From: Rhizobium sp. Pop5
GTDB lineage: Bacteria > Pseudomonadota > Alphaproteobacteria > Rhizobiales > Rhizobiaceae
Assembly (NCBI RefSeq): GCF_024721175.1
Contig: NZ_CP099402.1
Span: 806,001 to 870,000 of the forward strand
Length of the DNA: 64,000 nucleotides
Direction of reading: 5' to 3'
Both the position numbers and the translations under genes were made by a program. Below, piece by piece: positions 36,053 through 45,418 of the stretch. Each line of letters begins with the position of its first letter. The first letter of the stretch is position 1. A model generated the notes under the pieces. The model did not search any database. It saw only the letters and a list, made by a program, of their open reading frames with translations, and was not told where the DNA came from.

Positions 36053-36432
36053 TCAGCGGTTCTCGCGGAGGTCGATCCTCATGGTCGCCGAGCGTGCCCG
36101 AGCGCTAATCATAGGCGCCAGATACCGGCTCTTGCCGTATTTTGCGCGATAGGCGTCGTCGATGCGGTCGTTGATCGGCCCGTCGATCGGCTCGAAGGCG
36201 ACTTCCCGCGTCATGCCGGCGGCAATAATCCGGCCAGCTTTCTGATGAAGCGCGGCCTGGTACCAGCGCGACTTTTGGCCATGGTAGCCACGCACATAGA
36301 GACTACCATCAACCACGACTTCCCAGATCCATGTCGGGGTGCCGTAGGTCGCGCCATCCTCGCGAAATGGTGCGATTTCTTCAGATCGTCCGCCTGATCG
36401 ATTTTCGCAAGCTCATCCTGTGACCAGTTCAT
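36053..36432 (-). pseudogene. DUF2255 family protein, single-base frameshift
   Basis: The N-terminal part MNWSQDELAKIDQADDLK reads in one frame, and the body (IAPFREDGATYGTPTWIW, VVVDGSLYVRGYHGQKSRWYQAA, IDDAYRAKYGKSRYL) in another. The shift falls in the run CTGAAGAAATCG at about 36375-36380. DUF2255 proteins are small (about 120-130 residues) and of unknown function. Otherwise the sequence is intact, suggesting a recent or artefactual change. Confidence 0.8.
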
Positions 36433-36438
36433 GGCCAT

Positions 36439-36823
36439 TCCTCATTAATTGTTCGCCAGTTAACAACCGCATTCGCTGGATAGAAACCCAGGGCCGCCGT
36501 GCAGACGGCCGACGCGGACTTGTTTTCGTCGGAGCATCAAACCGCAATAATTTCGGCGCTCCACTCTCGTCGTCACGAGCCCAGTTGAATATAGCGCGGT
36601 TGCCATCGCTCGATTAGGCATGGCAATTCGCATAGGCTTATGAACGTGGCTAATCAATCAAGGCTTTTCATACGGGACGGCCCTAATTGCCCCACGCTCT
36701 ATTAACCAAATGAGACGAGGCGGAAGGCCACTCGAACTACCCGATGCTTGCCGTGCAATAATGCTGCGACGACGATTTCCCCCGATGCGTGGCGAACAAT
36801 ATAATCTCGAACGCGCACGCGTA
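36439..36823. other. Intergenic region with no recognised feature
   Basis: About 385 bp between the DUF2255 remnant and the vapBC promoter. It is less GC-rich than the surroundings, has several short frames on both strands and no family match. Nothing further is supported. Confidence 0.4.
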
Positions 36824-36868
36824 TGGACAAACGGCGTCCATGCGTATATACAGTCATTGTCATGACAA
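36824..36868 (+). promoter_or_regulatory. vapBC promoter and palindromic operator
   Basis: TGGACA (36824-36829), 17 bp, TATACA (36847-36852) suits a sigma-70 promoter. The perfect 12-bp palindrome TTGTCATGACAA (36857-36868) overlaps the expected start of transcription and is a likely VapB binding site. vapB starts at 36881. Confidence 0.65.
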
Positions 36869-36880
36869 CAAGGACGCCAC

Positions 36881-37123
36881 ATGCTCAGTATCCGAGATCA
36901 GGAAGTTCGTACCCTAGCGGAAACCGTTATGCGCAAACGTGGCGCCTCCAACCTGACTGCGGCTATCAAGCTGGCATTGCAGCACGAGATTGAGCGAGCT
37001 GACGAAGCTATGCCCTTGAAACAGCACGTCGCAGAGATTCGTGCGCGGGCACTTGCCAAGGCAAAGCTCCCACCTGCCCCACCCTTAACGAAAGAGGAGC
37101 GTGACGCACTCTGGGGTCAATGA
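36881..37123 (+). CDS. vapB: VapB-type antitoxin
   Basis: An 80-residue antitoxin of the Rv0623-like (transcription factor-type) VapB family: MLSIRDQEVRTLAETVMRKRGASNLTAAIKLALQHEIER at the DNA-binding N-terminus, and PAPPLTKEERDALWGQ as the toxin-binding tail. It binds the palindrome upstream in the usual autoregulatory scheme. The gene overlaps vapC by 4 bp. The start follows AAGGACGCCAC. Confidence 0.9.
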   Translation: MLSIRDQEVRTLAETVMRKRGASNLTAAIKLALQHEIERADEAMPLKQHVAEIRARALAKAKLPPAPPLTKEERDALWGQ

Positions 37124-37536
37124 TGTTCATCGAGACCTCAGCCTTCGTCGCCATCCTTGCCGGAGAGCCGGAAGCTGATATCTACTTGGACGCGATCGAC
37201 GGCGCCGCACGGCGTCAAACCGGCGCGCATGTCCGGCTTGAGGCGACCATCAATCTGGCGCGTATTCTTGGGCTAGAAGTCCTTGATGCCCAAGAGATGT
37301 TCGAGGCTTTTCTTCAAGCGGCCAAAATTACCGTGGTTCCAATCACCGATGCCATCGCCCGGCGCGCGGTGGAAGCCTTTGCCGTTTACGGCAAGGGAAA
37401 GGGCCATCCCGCCCAACTCAACTTCGCCGACTGCCTGTCCTATGCTTGCGCGGACACTCTCAAGATGCCGATCCTGTTCAAAGGGCGTGACTTTATAGAA
37501 ACAGATCTTAAGAGCGCACTATCCAGCGAGAGCTGA
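37120..37536 (+). CDS. vapC: VapC-type PIN-domain toxin
   Basis: A 138-residue PIN-domain ribonuclease: MMFIETSAFVAILAGEPEA, RLEATINLARIL, ITDAIARRAVEAF and LNFADCLSYACA. The usual first catalytic Asp (V/I-D-T-S) is replaced by Glu5, a conservative change that may lower or retain activity. The other acidic positions are present. It is translated with vapB through the ATGA-type overlap. Confidence 0.9.
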   Translation: MMFIETSAFVAILAGEPEADIYLDAIDGAARRQTGAHVRLEATINLARILGLEVLDAQEMFEAFLQAAKITVVPITDAIARRAVEAFAVYGKGKGHPAQLNFADCLSYACADTLKMPILFKGRDFIETDLKSALSSES

Positions 37537-37781
37537 GCCGCGGCGATCTCTCGATAGGTGGACCAGGACCGAGATGTCGAGGAGCTGCAGAGCGCCTATA
37601 CGTCACTACCTTTTCAATCGAGGGGCGGAAATCTTTCACATCGAGGTGTCCCTCATGGATGTCAAATCAATCGGCTTTAGGAAGCGCCAGAATACATGTC
37701 GCCTTGAGATCCCATCAGGGGTGAGTAGCGGCCTGCACGGTGGCAGAGTGAGGTCGCTAGAAAACTCTCTGGAGGCCAACC

Positions 37782-38423
37782 ATGCCGATGACAGCAGATC
37801 AATCTCAAGCGCAGACCATTACTCTCGTCGATCTTGGCGCAATTTTCGTCTCGTTGGAATTAAGCAAGTCAACATGGCTGGTGACGGCTCTGTCACCTGG
37901 CAGCAAGAAAATGTCCCGCCACACCGTCAGCGGAGGCGATATCGCCGGTTTGTTTGCATGCTTTGCAGCGCTTCGCCAGAAGGTCAAACGGCGAAAGAAC
38001 ACATTGTACCCATTGGTCGTGATCCAAGAGGTCGGGCTGGATGGCTGCTGGTTGGGACGAGTGCTGAGCAAGGAAGCTTGGATAGAGAGCCACATTGTAG
38101 AAGCCGCATCGATTGCCATGCCGCGCCGGCATCGCCGGGCAAAGACCGACCGCATCGACGGTGAGACGCTGATCCGCGCTTTGATTGAATGGAAACGTGG
38201 CGAGCCGCGTGCGTGCTCAATGGTCAGGCTTCTCACACCCGCGGAAGACGACAACCGACGGATTGGACGGGAGCGGAAAAATCTGATTGCCGAGCGCGTC
38301 TTCCACGTCAATCGCATAAAGGGACTACTCTTCACACAGGGAATTCGGGAATACGAACCTGTCAATCGAGATCTGAACCGATGTGGTCCCTGTTCTTCGA
38401 ACTGCATCCCGGCCCCTGGCTAA
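37782..38423 (+). pseudogene. IS110-family transposase, truncated
   Basis: About 200 residues match the N-terminal DEDD transposase domain of IS110 proteins: LVVIQEVGLDGCWLGR, AKTDRIDGETLIRALI and a helical part ending GIREYEP. The first acidic site is altered (SLELSK instead of a D-x-A/S type). After GIREYEPVNRD the match stops and the transposase_20-like C-terminus is absent. The element is inactive. Confidence 0.8.
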
Positions 38424-38533
38424 CCAGCCACACCAAGAGGCCTGACACACCACCGATAGAATTCCTTGTTCGCGGACGACCGTCAAAAATCTTCTTGCCA
38501 AACCGGGGGCATCCGCCTCATCAGTTCAGCTCG

Positions 38534-38741
38534 CCTATATGACCTTTCCGAAAGAACACCGGGCGAAGTCGCACTCGACGAATCCAATTGAGCGCCTCAA
38601 CGGCTAAATCAAACGCCGGACGGAGGTCGTCGCGAGGCAAACGACGAGTGGACTGTCCAGCGTGGGAGATATCTGACGCTTGAGACAATGGCCCAAATGA
38701 GCGATGATCCGCAAATCAGCCTGCCCGCTGTGGCGCGTTGA
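38534..38741 (+). pseudogene. IS256-family transposase C-terminal remnant
   Basis: The segment reads YMTFPKEHRAK, HSTNPIERLNG, a stop, then IKRRTEVV. After a deletion and frame change it continues NDEWTVQRGRYLTLETMAQM and SDDPQISLPAVAR with a normal stop at 38739-38741. These are hallmark C-terminal blocks of IS256/Mutator-type transposases. It is a decayed fragment. Confidence 0.85.
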
Positions 38742-39028
38742 TATCCCTTCCGACCCGACGTCGGAAAGCACGGCAATCAGCCGTCAGCTACACCAACCCC
38801 CGGGACACGATCCAGATCGCCGCCAACGCTGGACCGCATGTCAGCCTTCGGACGGGCAAACTACGAGCGCGTCAGGGGCTGATTCGTTGAAACTTTGAAT
38901 CCTGAATGCGACCTGATCCGTGCAACAGGGTCACGGGTGTTGTTCTGCGCGGTTCGGGTCCATGGGAGTCGCTTCATGCGTCCTTAAGAAAATGATGGCA
39001 GCTTTACTTCAAATTTGGGAGTGCATTC

Positions 39029-41557
39029 ATGATACATGGTTTGATGTCGCGGGTTCGCATTCAGACGAAGGTGCTCGTGCTTTTGGCGCCATTCGTCATT
39101 AGCCTATGCGCAGTAGGATTGACGGGATACTACGCGTCGAGCCTTCTCGAAGGGCGGATGGAGATCTCCAACCATGTTTTGCAATCCCTGAATGGGTTCA
39201 AACATGTTTCTTCAAGCATGACAGGTTTTCTGATGAAGCCGTCGCAGGAAGCTCGTGATACTGCGCTTGCGGACGCCCAACAGCAATTGGCAAACCTGAA
39301 CGAGACGATTGAGACTCTAAGGTCGACGACCGATGTGGAGCTTCTCGAACGGGCGCTTGATCAATCGCAAATCATTCCGCAAAAGATCGAAGCGATCTGG
39401 CAAATCGAAACGGGACAGCAGAAAATTCTCAGTGATGTGGACGCTGCTTCCGCGGCACTTCTTGACCTGCAAGGGGAGGTTGGCAAGCGCTCGTTCATGC
39501 TGATGGCCAGTGCGAAAAAGATGGAAAATGCCAACAAGAGCGGCCTGACTAATTCAGTCTCCATCATCGCGGCCGCCAGTGTTGCGACTAAATTTCGCAA
39601 TGATTATACAAATGCTACAACGCCGCCTGACAAGCTTAGCCTTCTAGCCAAATATGCGCCCGATTTGCAGAACGCAAAGGAGCAGCTTTCGCCTGCGATA
39701 GGGACCGACAGACAAGCCCTCGCCACGCAGTATGCCGCTGCTGTAGATGCCATCGCCAACGCTTCGAAGGCGTCGCCGGACACTTTGGATGTCTCCACAA
39801 CGGATGCCGCCGTCTCCAATCTTGCTGCGACTGGCGACAGTCTCAAGACGATTAGCGACGATCTGATGCGGGCCTCCGTACTCGCGCTTGCCGCGTCTGA
39901 TAAGGATATCTCTCAGGCGACGAATGTCGGCAACGAACTGCGTGCTATCGTTAACAGCAATAACGAGATCCGCGTCGGCTTCGCCGAACTCGCCGGCAAA
40001 CCAGACGACGCGCGCGTGAAAAAAGTGCAGCAATCGATCTACATGTATCAGACCGAGCTCGGCCGTCTCGCCGGCGTGGTCACCGACGATCCGGTTTTTG
40101 CCGAAATTCCGAAGAAGGCTCAACCCGTTCTCGATCTGCTTGCGGCGAACGCTGCGGCGCTCTCTGAAGGTGAGGCGCGCAAGCTGGCTGAGTTCGATAG
40201 CGCTGCGGGGCAGATCGACAACACTTGGAACCTGCTTGCGCAATTCGCCGACACGCAGAAGCAAAATGCTGGCCAGGATCGTCAACAAGCCAACAGGATA
40301 TCTGGCGGCGCGATTGTGATCGGCATTCTGATTGCTATGATCGCGGGTGCCGCGCTGGTCGTTACCCTGAAGGGACCGATCACCCAGATTACCGCAGCGA
40401 TGCGCAAGATCGCAGAGGGAAGGCTCGACACCGCAATCACCGGCGAGAAACGGGGCGACGAAATCGGGGAAATGGCCCGCGCGCTTTCCGTCTTCAGACA
40501 AAATGCGCTATCGAAGGTCGAAATGGAACAACAAGCCGAGACCGCGCGTAGTGACGCGGAATCCGAGCGCGCCCGCAACGAACTCGAGCGACGTAGCGCC
40601 AAGGTCCAGGTTGACGCCGCAATCGAGGCGCTCGCAGAAGGGCTCACGCGGCTGTCGCGCGGGGACTTGAATTTTGCGATCGATACGCCCTTTGCCCCCG
40701 AACTCGACCGGATCCGCATCGATTTCAACATGTCTGTGGCGGGTCTCAGAGAGACGCTCTGCGAGATCCGCGAGACGTCTTCCCTCATCAGCGACAATGG
40801 CCGCCAGATGGCGGAAGCCGTTGATGACCTGGCCAGCCGAACGGAGAAGCAGGCGGCTGCCCTTGAGGAAACCGCAGCGGCAGTGCAGGAGATTTCTTCC
40901 GCCGTCAACACCTCTTCAGGACGGGCAGCAGCAGCGCTTGCGCTTGTCCAACGCGCCAAACAGGGCGCGGACGCCTCGGCTTCAGTGGTCCGAAACGCGG
41001 TCTCGGCCATGGGGCGGATTGAGGACGCGTCGGGCAAGATCTTTCAGATTGTCAGCGCGATTGACTCCATTGCTTTCCAGACCAATCTCTTGGCCCTGAA
41101 TGCGGGAGTCGAAGCGGCGAGAGCGGGTGAGGCCGGCAAGGGCTTTGCTGTCGTGGCGCAGGAAGTGCGGGAACTGGCGCAGCGATCGGCTCGCGCGGCC
41201 AAGGAAATCGGCGAACTCATCAACAATTCCGTCCGAGAGGTTGCGTCGGGCTCCGAATTCGTCGGCCGCACGGGCGATGCGCTGATGGAGATTTCTAGCG
41301 AGATCGTGCACATCGTTGGCCATATTGAACTGATCGCCTCCTCAAGCCACGAACAGGCAACAACACTCCAGTCAATCAACGCGTCGGTGAACGATATTGA
41401 TCGTATGACGCAGCAAAATGCGGCGATGGTGGAAGAGACGAATGCTGCCACCCAACAGCTCTCGTCAGAGACGCTCGCACTTACTGACATGATCGCACGC
41501 TTTCGGCTTGAAGGCCGCGAGAGCCCGGCTTCAGCACGCTACGAGGCCGCGGCATGA
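39029..41557 (+). CDS. Methyl-accepting chemotaxis protein
   Basis: An 842-residue chemoreceptor. TM1 lies at about residues 15-35 and is followed by an unusually long, helical periplasmic part (about 40-425), then TM2 (about 428-450), a HAMP region (TLKGPITQITAAMRKIAEG) and the cytoplasmic signalling hairpin with AFQTNLLALNAGVEAARAGEAGKGFAVVAQEVRELA. No C-terminal CheR-binding pentapeptide is present. It would bind a periplasmic ligand and control CheA. The ATG at 39029 follows GGGAGTG. Its last 27 bp overlap an IS3-type remnant on the other strand. Confidence 0.95.
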   Translation: MIHGLMSRVRIQTKVLVLLAPFVISLCAVGLTGYYASSLLEGRMEISNHVLQSLNGFKHVSSSMTGFLMKPSQEARDTALADAQQQLANLNETIETLRSTTDVELLERALDQSQIIPQKIEAIWQIETGQQKILSDVDAASAALLDLQGEVGKRSFMLMASAKKMENANKSGLTNSVSIIAAASVATKFRNDYTNATTPPDKLSLLAKYAPDLQNAKEQLSPAIGTDRQALATQYAAAVDAIANASKASPDTLDVSTTDAAVSNLAATGDSLKTISDDLMRASVLALAASDKDISQATNVGNELRAIVNSNNEIRVGFAELAGKPDDARVKKVQQSIYMYQTELGRLAGVVTDDPVFAEIPKKAQPVLDLLAANAAALSEGEARKLAEFDSAAGQIDNTWNLLAQFADTQKQNAGQDRQQANRISGGAIVIGILIAMIAGAALVVTLKGPITQITAAMRKIAEGRLDTAITGEKRGDEIGEMARALSVFRQNALSKVEMEQQAETARSDAESERARNELERRSAKVQVDAAIEALAEGLTRLSRGDLNFAIDTPFAPELDRIRIDFNMSVAGLRETLCEIRETSSLISDNGRQMAEAVDDLASRTEKQAAALEETAAAVQEISSAVNTSSGRAAAALALVQRAKQGADASASVVRNAVSAMGRIEDASGKIFQIVSAIDSIAFQTNLLALNAGVEAARAGEAGKGFAVVAQEVRELAQRSARAAKEIGELINNSVREVASGSEFVGRTGDALMEISSEIVHIVGHIELIASSSHEQATTLQSINASVNDIDRMTQQNAAMVEETNAATQQLSSETLALTDMIARFRLEGRESPASARYEAAA

Positions 41558-41815
41558 TGGCAGCATGCATTCGCAGAGCTGGTAACTTGATGTCATGAGC
41601 GCCTGCGGCAGCGCCGCCTGCTTCTCAGCCTCGGGATATTTCGGCGCTCGAGCCACGCTGCGAGCACGCACGTCGAGATGCTGCTCGTACTCACGGCACC
41701 AATTCTTCAGGGCGATCTTGGCGGGATAACCCAACTGCCGGATCGTCGCCTTAACCCGCTTGCCGAGCTTGAGATACAGCTCGACTGCGCGAAGTCTGTC
41801 TGCGTAGGAATACAT
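41531..41815 (-). pseudogene. IS3-family OrfA transposase remnant
   Basis: About 70 residues match OrfA helix-turn-helix proteins of IS3-type elements: MYSYADRLRAVELYLKLGKRVKATIRQLGYP and LKNWCREYEQHLD. The match ends near AALPQALMTSS, where the frame runs into the 3-prime end of the chemoreceptor gene. OrfB is missing. The element end may lie at TGGTCCAAGTTTTC (about 41832-41845). Confidence 0.75.
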
Positions 41816-41872
41816 GAACTACCTCCTGGTGGTCCAAGTTTTCGTCCGCACCCCCAATTCCCTAACGCAGGG

Positions 41873-42616
41873 TCAGTTCTCGGTGGAAATCAACACTTCG
41901 ATTGACCGGTCTGAGCTTAGCAGCCGTTCGTATTCGACCTCGGGGGCGCCGTAGGAAGCGCCCGCAACATCAATCAGAATCTGACGGTTCAATATTCTGA
42001 CGTTGCCGCGAGTCGATTTGATGGCCCGCATTCCTTCGAGGATGTGCAGTTGATCGGTCACACCCGAACGCCTGACCCCAAGCATCGAAGATAGAGTCTC
42101 GTGCGTTAGAGGCATGTCGTCCACGACAAGACGGTCATGACACATGAGTAGCCAGCGAGCCAATCGCTGGTGCAAGCTGTATCGTGCAGCCGCCAAGGCG
42201 GAATTAGCTAGCTGCAGCTCTCTGGTGTGAACGTAACGGAGAAAGATCAGGTGAGCTTCCGAGTTAGCAACGAGAGAGTGAAAGCGGCTGGTCGACAACA
42301 CAAGACCATAGCCCGAGACCTGCATGAATATTTGGTTCGGCGTTCGGTCGGTGCCGAGCAAAACAGGGTATCCAGTCATACCTTCGTATCCGATCTGGCC
42401 GACTTCAGTACGTTTGCCGTCTGAACTCACAGCCACCATTGAGGCTAAGCCGCTCTCTATAAAGTAGACGCACTCGATCACCTTGTTGGCTTCAACCAAC
42501 GGCCGCCCGAGGGGGAGCTCAACGTGTTTGAGATCAGATGCAATATGCTCAAACGCCTCCCCTGGAAGCAGGCGCAGCAATCTATTCGTGATCCCCGTTT
42601 GAGTGATCCTTGGCAT
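41873..42616 (-). CDS. Crp/Fnr-family transcriptional regulator
   Basis: A 247-residue regulator with an N-terminal cyclic nucleotide-binding fold (LGRPLVEANKVIECVYFIESGLASMV) and a C-terminal winged helix (LTHETLSSMLGVRRSGVTDQLHILEGM). It lacks the Cys cluster of Fnr-type oxygen sensors, so an oxygen-labile cluster is unlikely. The ATG at 42616 follows GGAGGCGAGGCT. It is transcribed away from a PAS-HWE kinase gene; a 16-bp palindrome lies between them. The group is common in rhizobia, with unknown ligands. Confidence 0.9.
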   Translation of the reverse strand: MPRITQTGITNRLLRLLPGEAFEHIASDLKHVELPLGRPLVEANKVIECVYFIESGLASMVAVSSDGKRTEVGQIGYEGMTGYPVLLGTDRTPNQIFMQVSGYGLVLSTSRFHSLVANSEAHLIFLRYVHTRELQLANSALAAARYSLHQRLARWLLMCHDRLVVDDMPLTHETLSSMLGVRRSGVTDQLHILEGMRAIKSTRGNVRILNRQILIDVAGASYGAPEVEYERLLSSDRSIEVLISTEN

Positions 42617-42672
42617 AGCCTCGCCTCCTTGCCGGGCTACATCGAAGCTTCGCAAAACCCTCGAATTATCTC

Positions 42673-42688
42673 TCTTACACGTGTAAGA
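42673..42688. promoter_or_regulatory. Perfect 16-bp palindrome between divergent regulator genes
   Basis: TCTTACACGTGTAAGA is a perfect inverted repeat centred 64 bp upstream of the Crp-like gene and 151 bp upstream of the kinase gene. Its size and symmetry suit a dimeric regulator such as the adjacent Crp-like protein. It differs from the classical TTGAT-N4-ATCAA Fnr box. Confidence 0.6.
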
Positions 42689-42831
42689 ATCGACCGGACC
42701 ACAAGATCTGTGCGTTTCCGCGCAGTTCGCTCGAAAGCCTTTAATATTTATAGGGATGCAGGCGGCATTGCGATATGTTTCAGATCGGCGACCGTGCGAA
42801 GTCGCTTTTCTGCCAGGAACTTAGGTGAATT

Positions 42832-43860
42832 ATGGGTTTGGGTGATCAACAAATACCGGCCGCGGCGGCGGCTCGGCCTACTTATGACGCCGCGGCCTTT
42901 CTTGCGGCCATTATCGAATCGTCAGACGATGCCATTGTCAGCAAGAGCTTGTCCGGCGTCATCATGACGTGGAACAAAGGAGCGGAGCGAATATTCGGAT
43001 ATACCGCAGACGAGGTCATAGGTCAGCCTGTCACCATCATCATCCCGAAGGATCGCCTCGATGAAGAGCCGGCCATTCTTAGCCGCATTCAAGCCGGTGA
43101 ACGCGTCGATCACTTTGAAACGGTAAGACGCTGCAAAGACGGCAAACTGATCGACATCTCTCTGACAATCTCCCCGATCAGGGACGCCAGCGGCGAAATT
43201 ATCGGAGCGTCGAAGATCGCCCGTGACATCTCGGAGCTTAGACGGGCAGCCGAACATCGTGAGCTGCTCCTCAGGGAAATGCATCACCGGGTAAAAAACC
43301 TGTTCGCAATCATCTGCAGCATTATCACCCTCGCCGCCCGGACCGCGGCCACGCCCAGCGATCTCGCCTCCAGCACGATGGAAAGGCTCATGGCTCTGGC
43401 CCGCGCACATGAGATAACGTTGCCAAGTCTAACGGAACAGTCCGTTGTAGATCCGCCAGCCACGCTGTTTCAGCTTCTCTCGAACATTCTTGCGCCGTAT
43501 GGCCAAGATGACGGCCGGCAATGGAGTCTCCATGGGAATGACCTCGATGTAGGCCGGGCGAAGATCACCAATCTCGCGCTGCTGCTTCACGAGCTTGCGA
43601 CAAACTCGGCAAAGTACGGAGCGCTCTCTATCGACGGCGGAGCCGTCGAGATCGCAACAGCAGTCTCGTCCGACACCGTCGAGTTGGTTTGGCTTGAAAC
43701 GAACGGACCCACGCAAGGAGATCCAATTCCGGCTTCTTCCGGCTTCGGAAGCATCCTGGAGCAACGAATAGCACGGAGCCTTAATATTGATATCGAGCGG
43801 TCATGGACGCCAGCAGGACTGTCCATTCGGCTTTCACTCCCGCGCCTCGCGATCATGTAG
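42832..43860 (+). CDS. PAS-domain HWE-family histidine kinase
   Basis: A 342-residue soluble sensor kinase. A PAS domain (residues 22-145: AAIIESSDDAIVSKSLSGVI, FGYTADEVIGQPVTI, ISPIRDASGEIIGASKIARDI) is followed by the HWE/HisKA_2 block LLLREMHHRVKNLFAII and an ATPase domain with LALLLHELATNSAKYGAL. Such kinases feed the general stress pathway (PhyR) or light and redox responses in Rhizobiales. No receiver gene is adjacent. It has no membrane segment, so it should sense an internal signal. Confidence 0.93.
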   Translation: MGLGDQQIPAAAAARPTYDAAAFLAAIIESSDDAIVSKSLSGVIMTWNKGAERIFGYTADEVIGQPVTIIIPKDRLDEEPAILSRIQAGERVDHFETVRRCKDGKLIDISLTISPIRDASGEIIGASKIARDISELRRAAEHRELLLREMHHRVKNLFAIICSIITLAARTAATPSDLASSTMERLMALARAHEITLPSLTEQSVVDPPATLFQLLSNILAPYGQDDGRQWSLHGNDLDVGRAKITNLALLLHELATNSAKYGALSIDGGAVEIATAVSSDTVELVWLETNGPTQGDPIPASSGFGSILEQRIARSLNIDIERSWTPAGLSIRLSLPRLAIM

Positions 43861-43899
43861 TTTGTCTGACTTGGCTTGCCGTGGCGCTGACTCTACTTT

Positions 43900-43929
43900 G
43901 CTCTTGAAAGGAGCAGAACGACCGACCGG
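43900..43929 (+). repeat. 30-bp dispersed intergenic repeat, copy 1
   Basis: The core TCTTGAAAGGAGCAGAAC is followed by GACCGACC. It matches copy 2 (56704-56733) at 24 of 30 positions. It lies 40 bp downstream of the HWE kinase gene. Confidence 0.4.
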
Positions 43930-44036
43930 CAATAGAGTCGCCGGCGGTAGCTACGTTTCATTCAGCAAGTTAAAAACGCTGATTTGGCGCGCGGGATGGC
44001 AAGCGCATCACTGTTCCCTACCTCCTCGAAATCGAC

Positions 44037-45410
44037 TCACCGCCCACTGTTCCAGCCCTCGCGTTCGGTTTCGACAAGGGCATCCTGCAGTGCGTTGAGC
44101 AGCATATCAGCATTTTCGCGAGAGAAAGGGAGCGGTGGCCGAATTTTGAGAACATTACCATTCAGTCCGGAGGCACTTATCAACACACGCCGGTCACGAA
44201 GCTTGCTAACAACTTTCAGCGCGAGGGCGCTATCTGGCTCGCGGCTGTCCTGATTGCGAAGAAACTCCAATCCGAGAAACAAACCGCTGCCCCGTACATC
44301 TCCAATCGAAGCGAACGCCTCTTTCAGGCTCCTCATTCCTGCGCACAGGTAGTCCCCTGCCTTGCGCGCATTTTGCATAAGGTTTTCGTTCTCGATAACG
44401 TCAAGTACCGCCGAGGCAGCGGCCAAAGAAACGTTGCTGGCCCCAAATGTGTTGAAGTAACGTATATCGCGGCCGAAACACTCCTGGATGTCCGGCTTCA
44501 CAATGGCTGCTGCGATTGGCATTCCGTTGCCCATCGGCTTGCCCACTACGACAATATCTGGGACGATTTCGTGACGTGCGAAACCCCACATGTTTGTACC
44601 TAGTCGCCCGAAACCGGGCTGCACCTCGTCAGCGATATAAAGCACGCCAGCTTTTTTCAGCACATCAACAACGGGTTTGAGGAAACCGGGCGGGTCGGCA
44701 AAAACGCCATCCGAGGAAAAGATGCTATCGGCGATAAAGGCGGCTGGCGTGATACCCCGGCGTCGCATGTGGCCGATCGCTTTAGCGACGTCGTCTGCCA
44801 ATGCCGCGCCGACATCGCGACCATTGGCGCGATAGGTGTCGGGTGCCGGCACTGTCAGAACATGCTGGCCAAGGGGTACGCTGTTCCCAAGCAACGGCGA
44901 GATTTCCGCCGCCGAGGCCGTAACGCCATGATAGGCGTTCTCCGTAATGATAATACCGGTACCGCCTGTATAATGACGTGCCAACCGTAGTGCCAGATCG
45001 ACCGCCTCGCTTCCGGTGCAGGTGTACATGACGCGGTCGAGTTCGGCCGGAAATGTCGCCAAAAGCCTTTCTGAGTAAGAGAGGATTTGCTCGTTCAGAT
45101 AGCGTGTGTGGGTATTGAGTTGCGACGCTTGGTAACTTATTGCCTCCACTACGTGCGGGTGGCAATGACCGACCGACGGTACGTTATTATAGGCGTCGAG
45201 ATAGGCTTCTCCGTCCGGTCCATATAGCCATACGCCTTTGGCCGTCGTGACATGGACTGGGTTTTCATAAAAGAGCCGATACGACGGTCCCAGTAACATC
45301 TGTCGCCGCTCGATCATCCTTCGCTCTCGTTCCGGCAGGCTGCAGAGCCGCGCCGAATCGAAACCGTTGACCATTGGTGCGCTCGGTTTGTGGGAAAGGG
45401 TTTCTTTCAT
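44037..45410 (-). CDS. Class III PLP-dependent enzyme (aminotransferase / phospho-lyase type)
   Basis: A 457-residue fold-type I PLP enzyme: VTTAKGVWLYGPDGEAYLDAYNN, VGHCHPHVVEAI, TCTGSEAVDLALRLAR, IADEVQPGFGRLG and the PLP lysine in VVVGKPMGNGMP. The sequence resembles phospho-lyases acting on phosphoethanolamine or 5-phosphohydroxylysine as well as omega-aminotransferases. It starts directly downstream of a kinase gene (ATG 45410, or a GTG at 45422 overlapping the kinase stop). The pair suggests phosphorylation then lyase cleavage of an amino alcohol. Substrate is inferred only. Confidence 0.88.
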   Translation of the reverse strand: MKETLSHKPSAPMVNGFDSARLCSLPERERRMIERRQMLLGPSYRLFYENPVHVTTAKGVWLYGPDGEAYLDAYNNVPSVGHCHPHVVEAISYQASQLNTHTRYLNEQILSYSERLLATFPAELDRVMYTCTGSEAVDLALRLARHYTGGTGIIITENAYHGVTASAAEISPLLGNSVPLGQHVLTVPAPDTYRANGRDVGAALADDVAKAIGHMRRRGITPAAFIADSIFSSDGVFADPPGFLKPVVDVLKKAGVLYIADEVQPGFGRLGTNMWGFARHEIVPDIVVVGKPMGNGMPIAAAIVKPDIQECFGRDIRYFNTFGASNVSLAAASAVLDVIENENLMQNARKAGDYLCAGMRSLKEAFASIGDVRGSGLFLGLEFLRNQDSREPDSALALKVVSKLRDRRVLISASGLNGNVLKIRPPLPFSRENADMLLNALQDALVETEREGWNSGR

Positions 45411-45418
45411 CCTTTTGA

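Noticed and set aside
36370..36385. Programmed -1 frameshift in the DUF2255 gene
   Set aside because: AAG AAA would allow slippage, but no slippery heptamer or downstream stem is evident. I treat it as a lesion.
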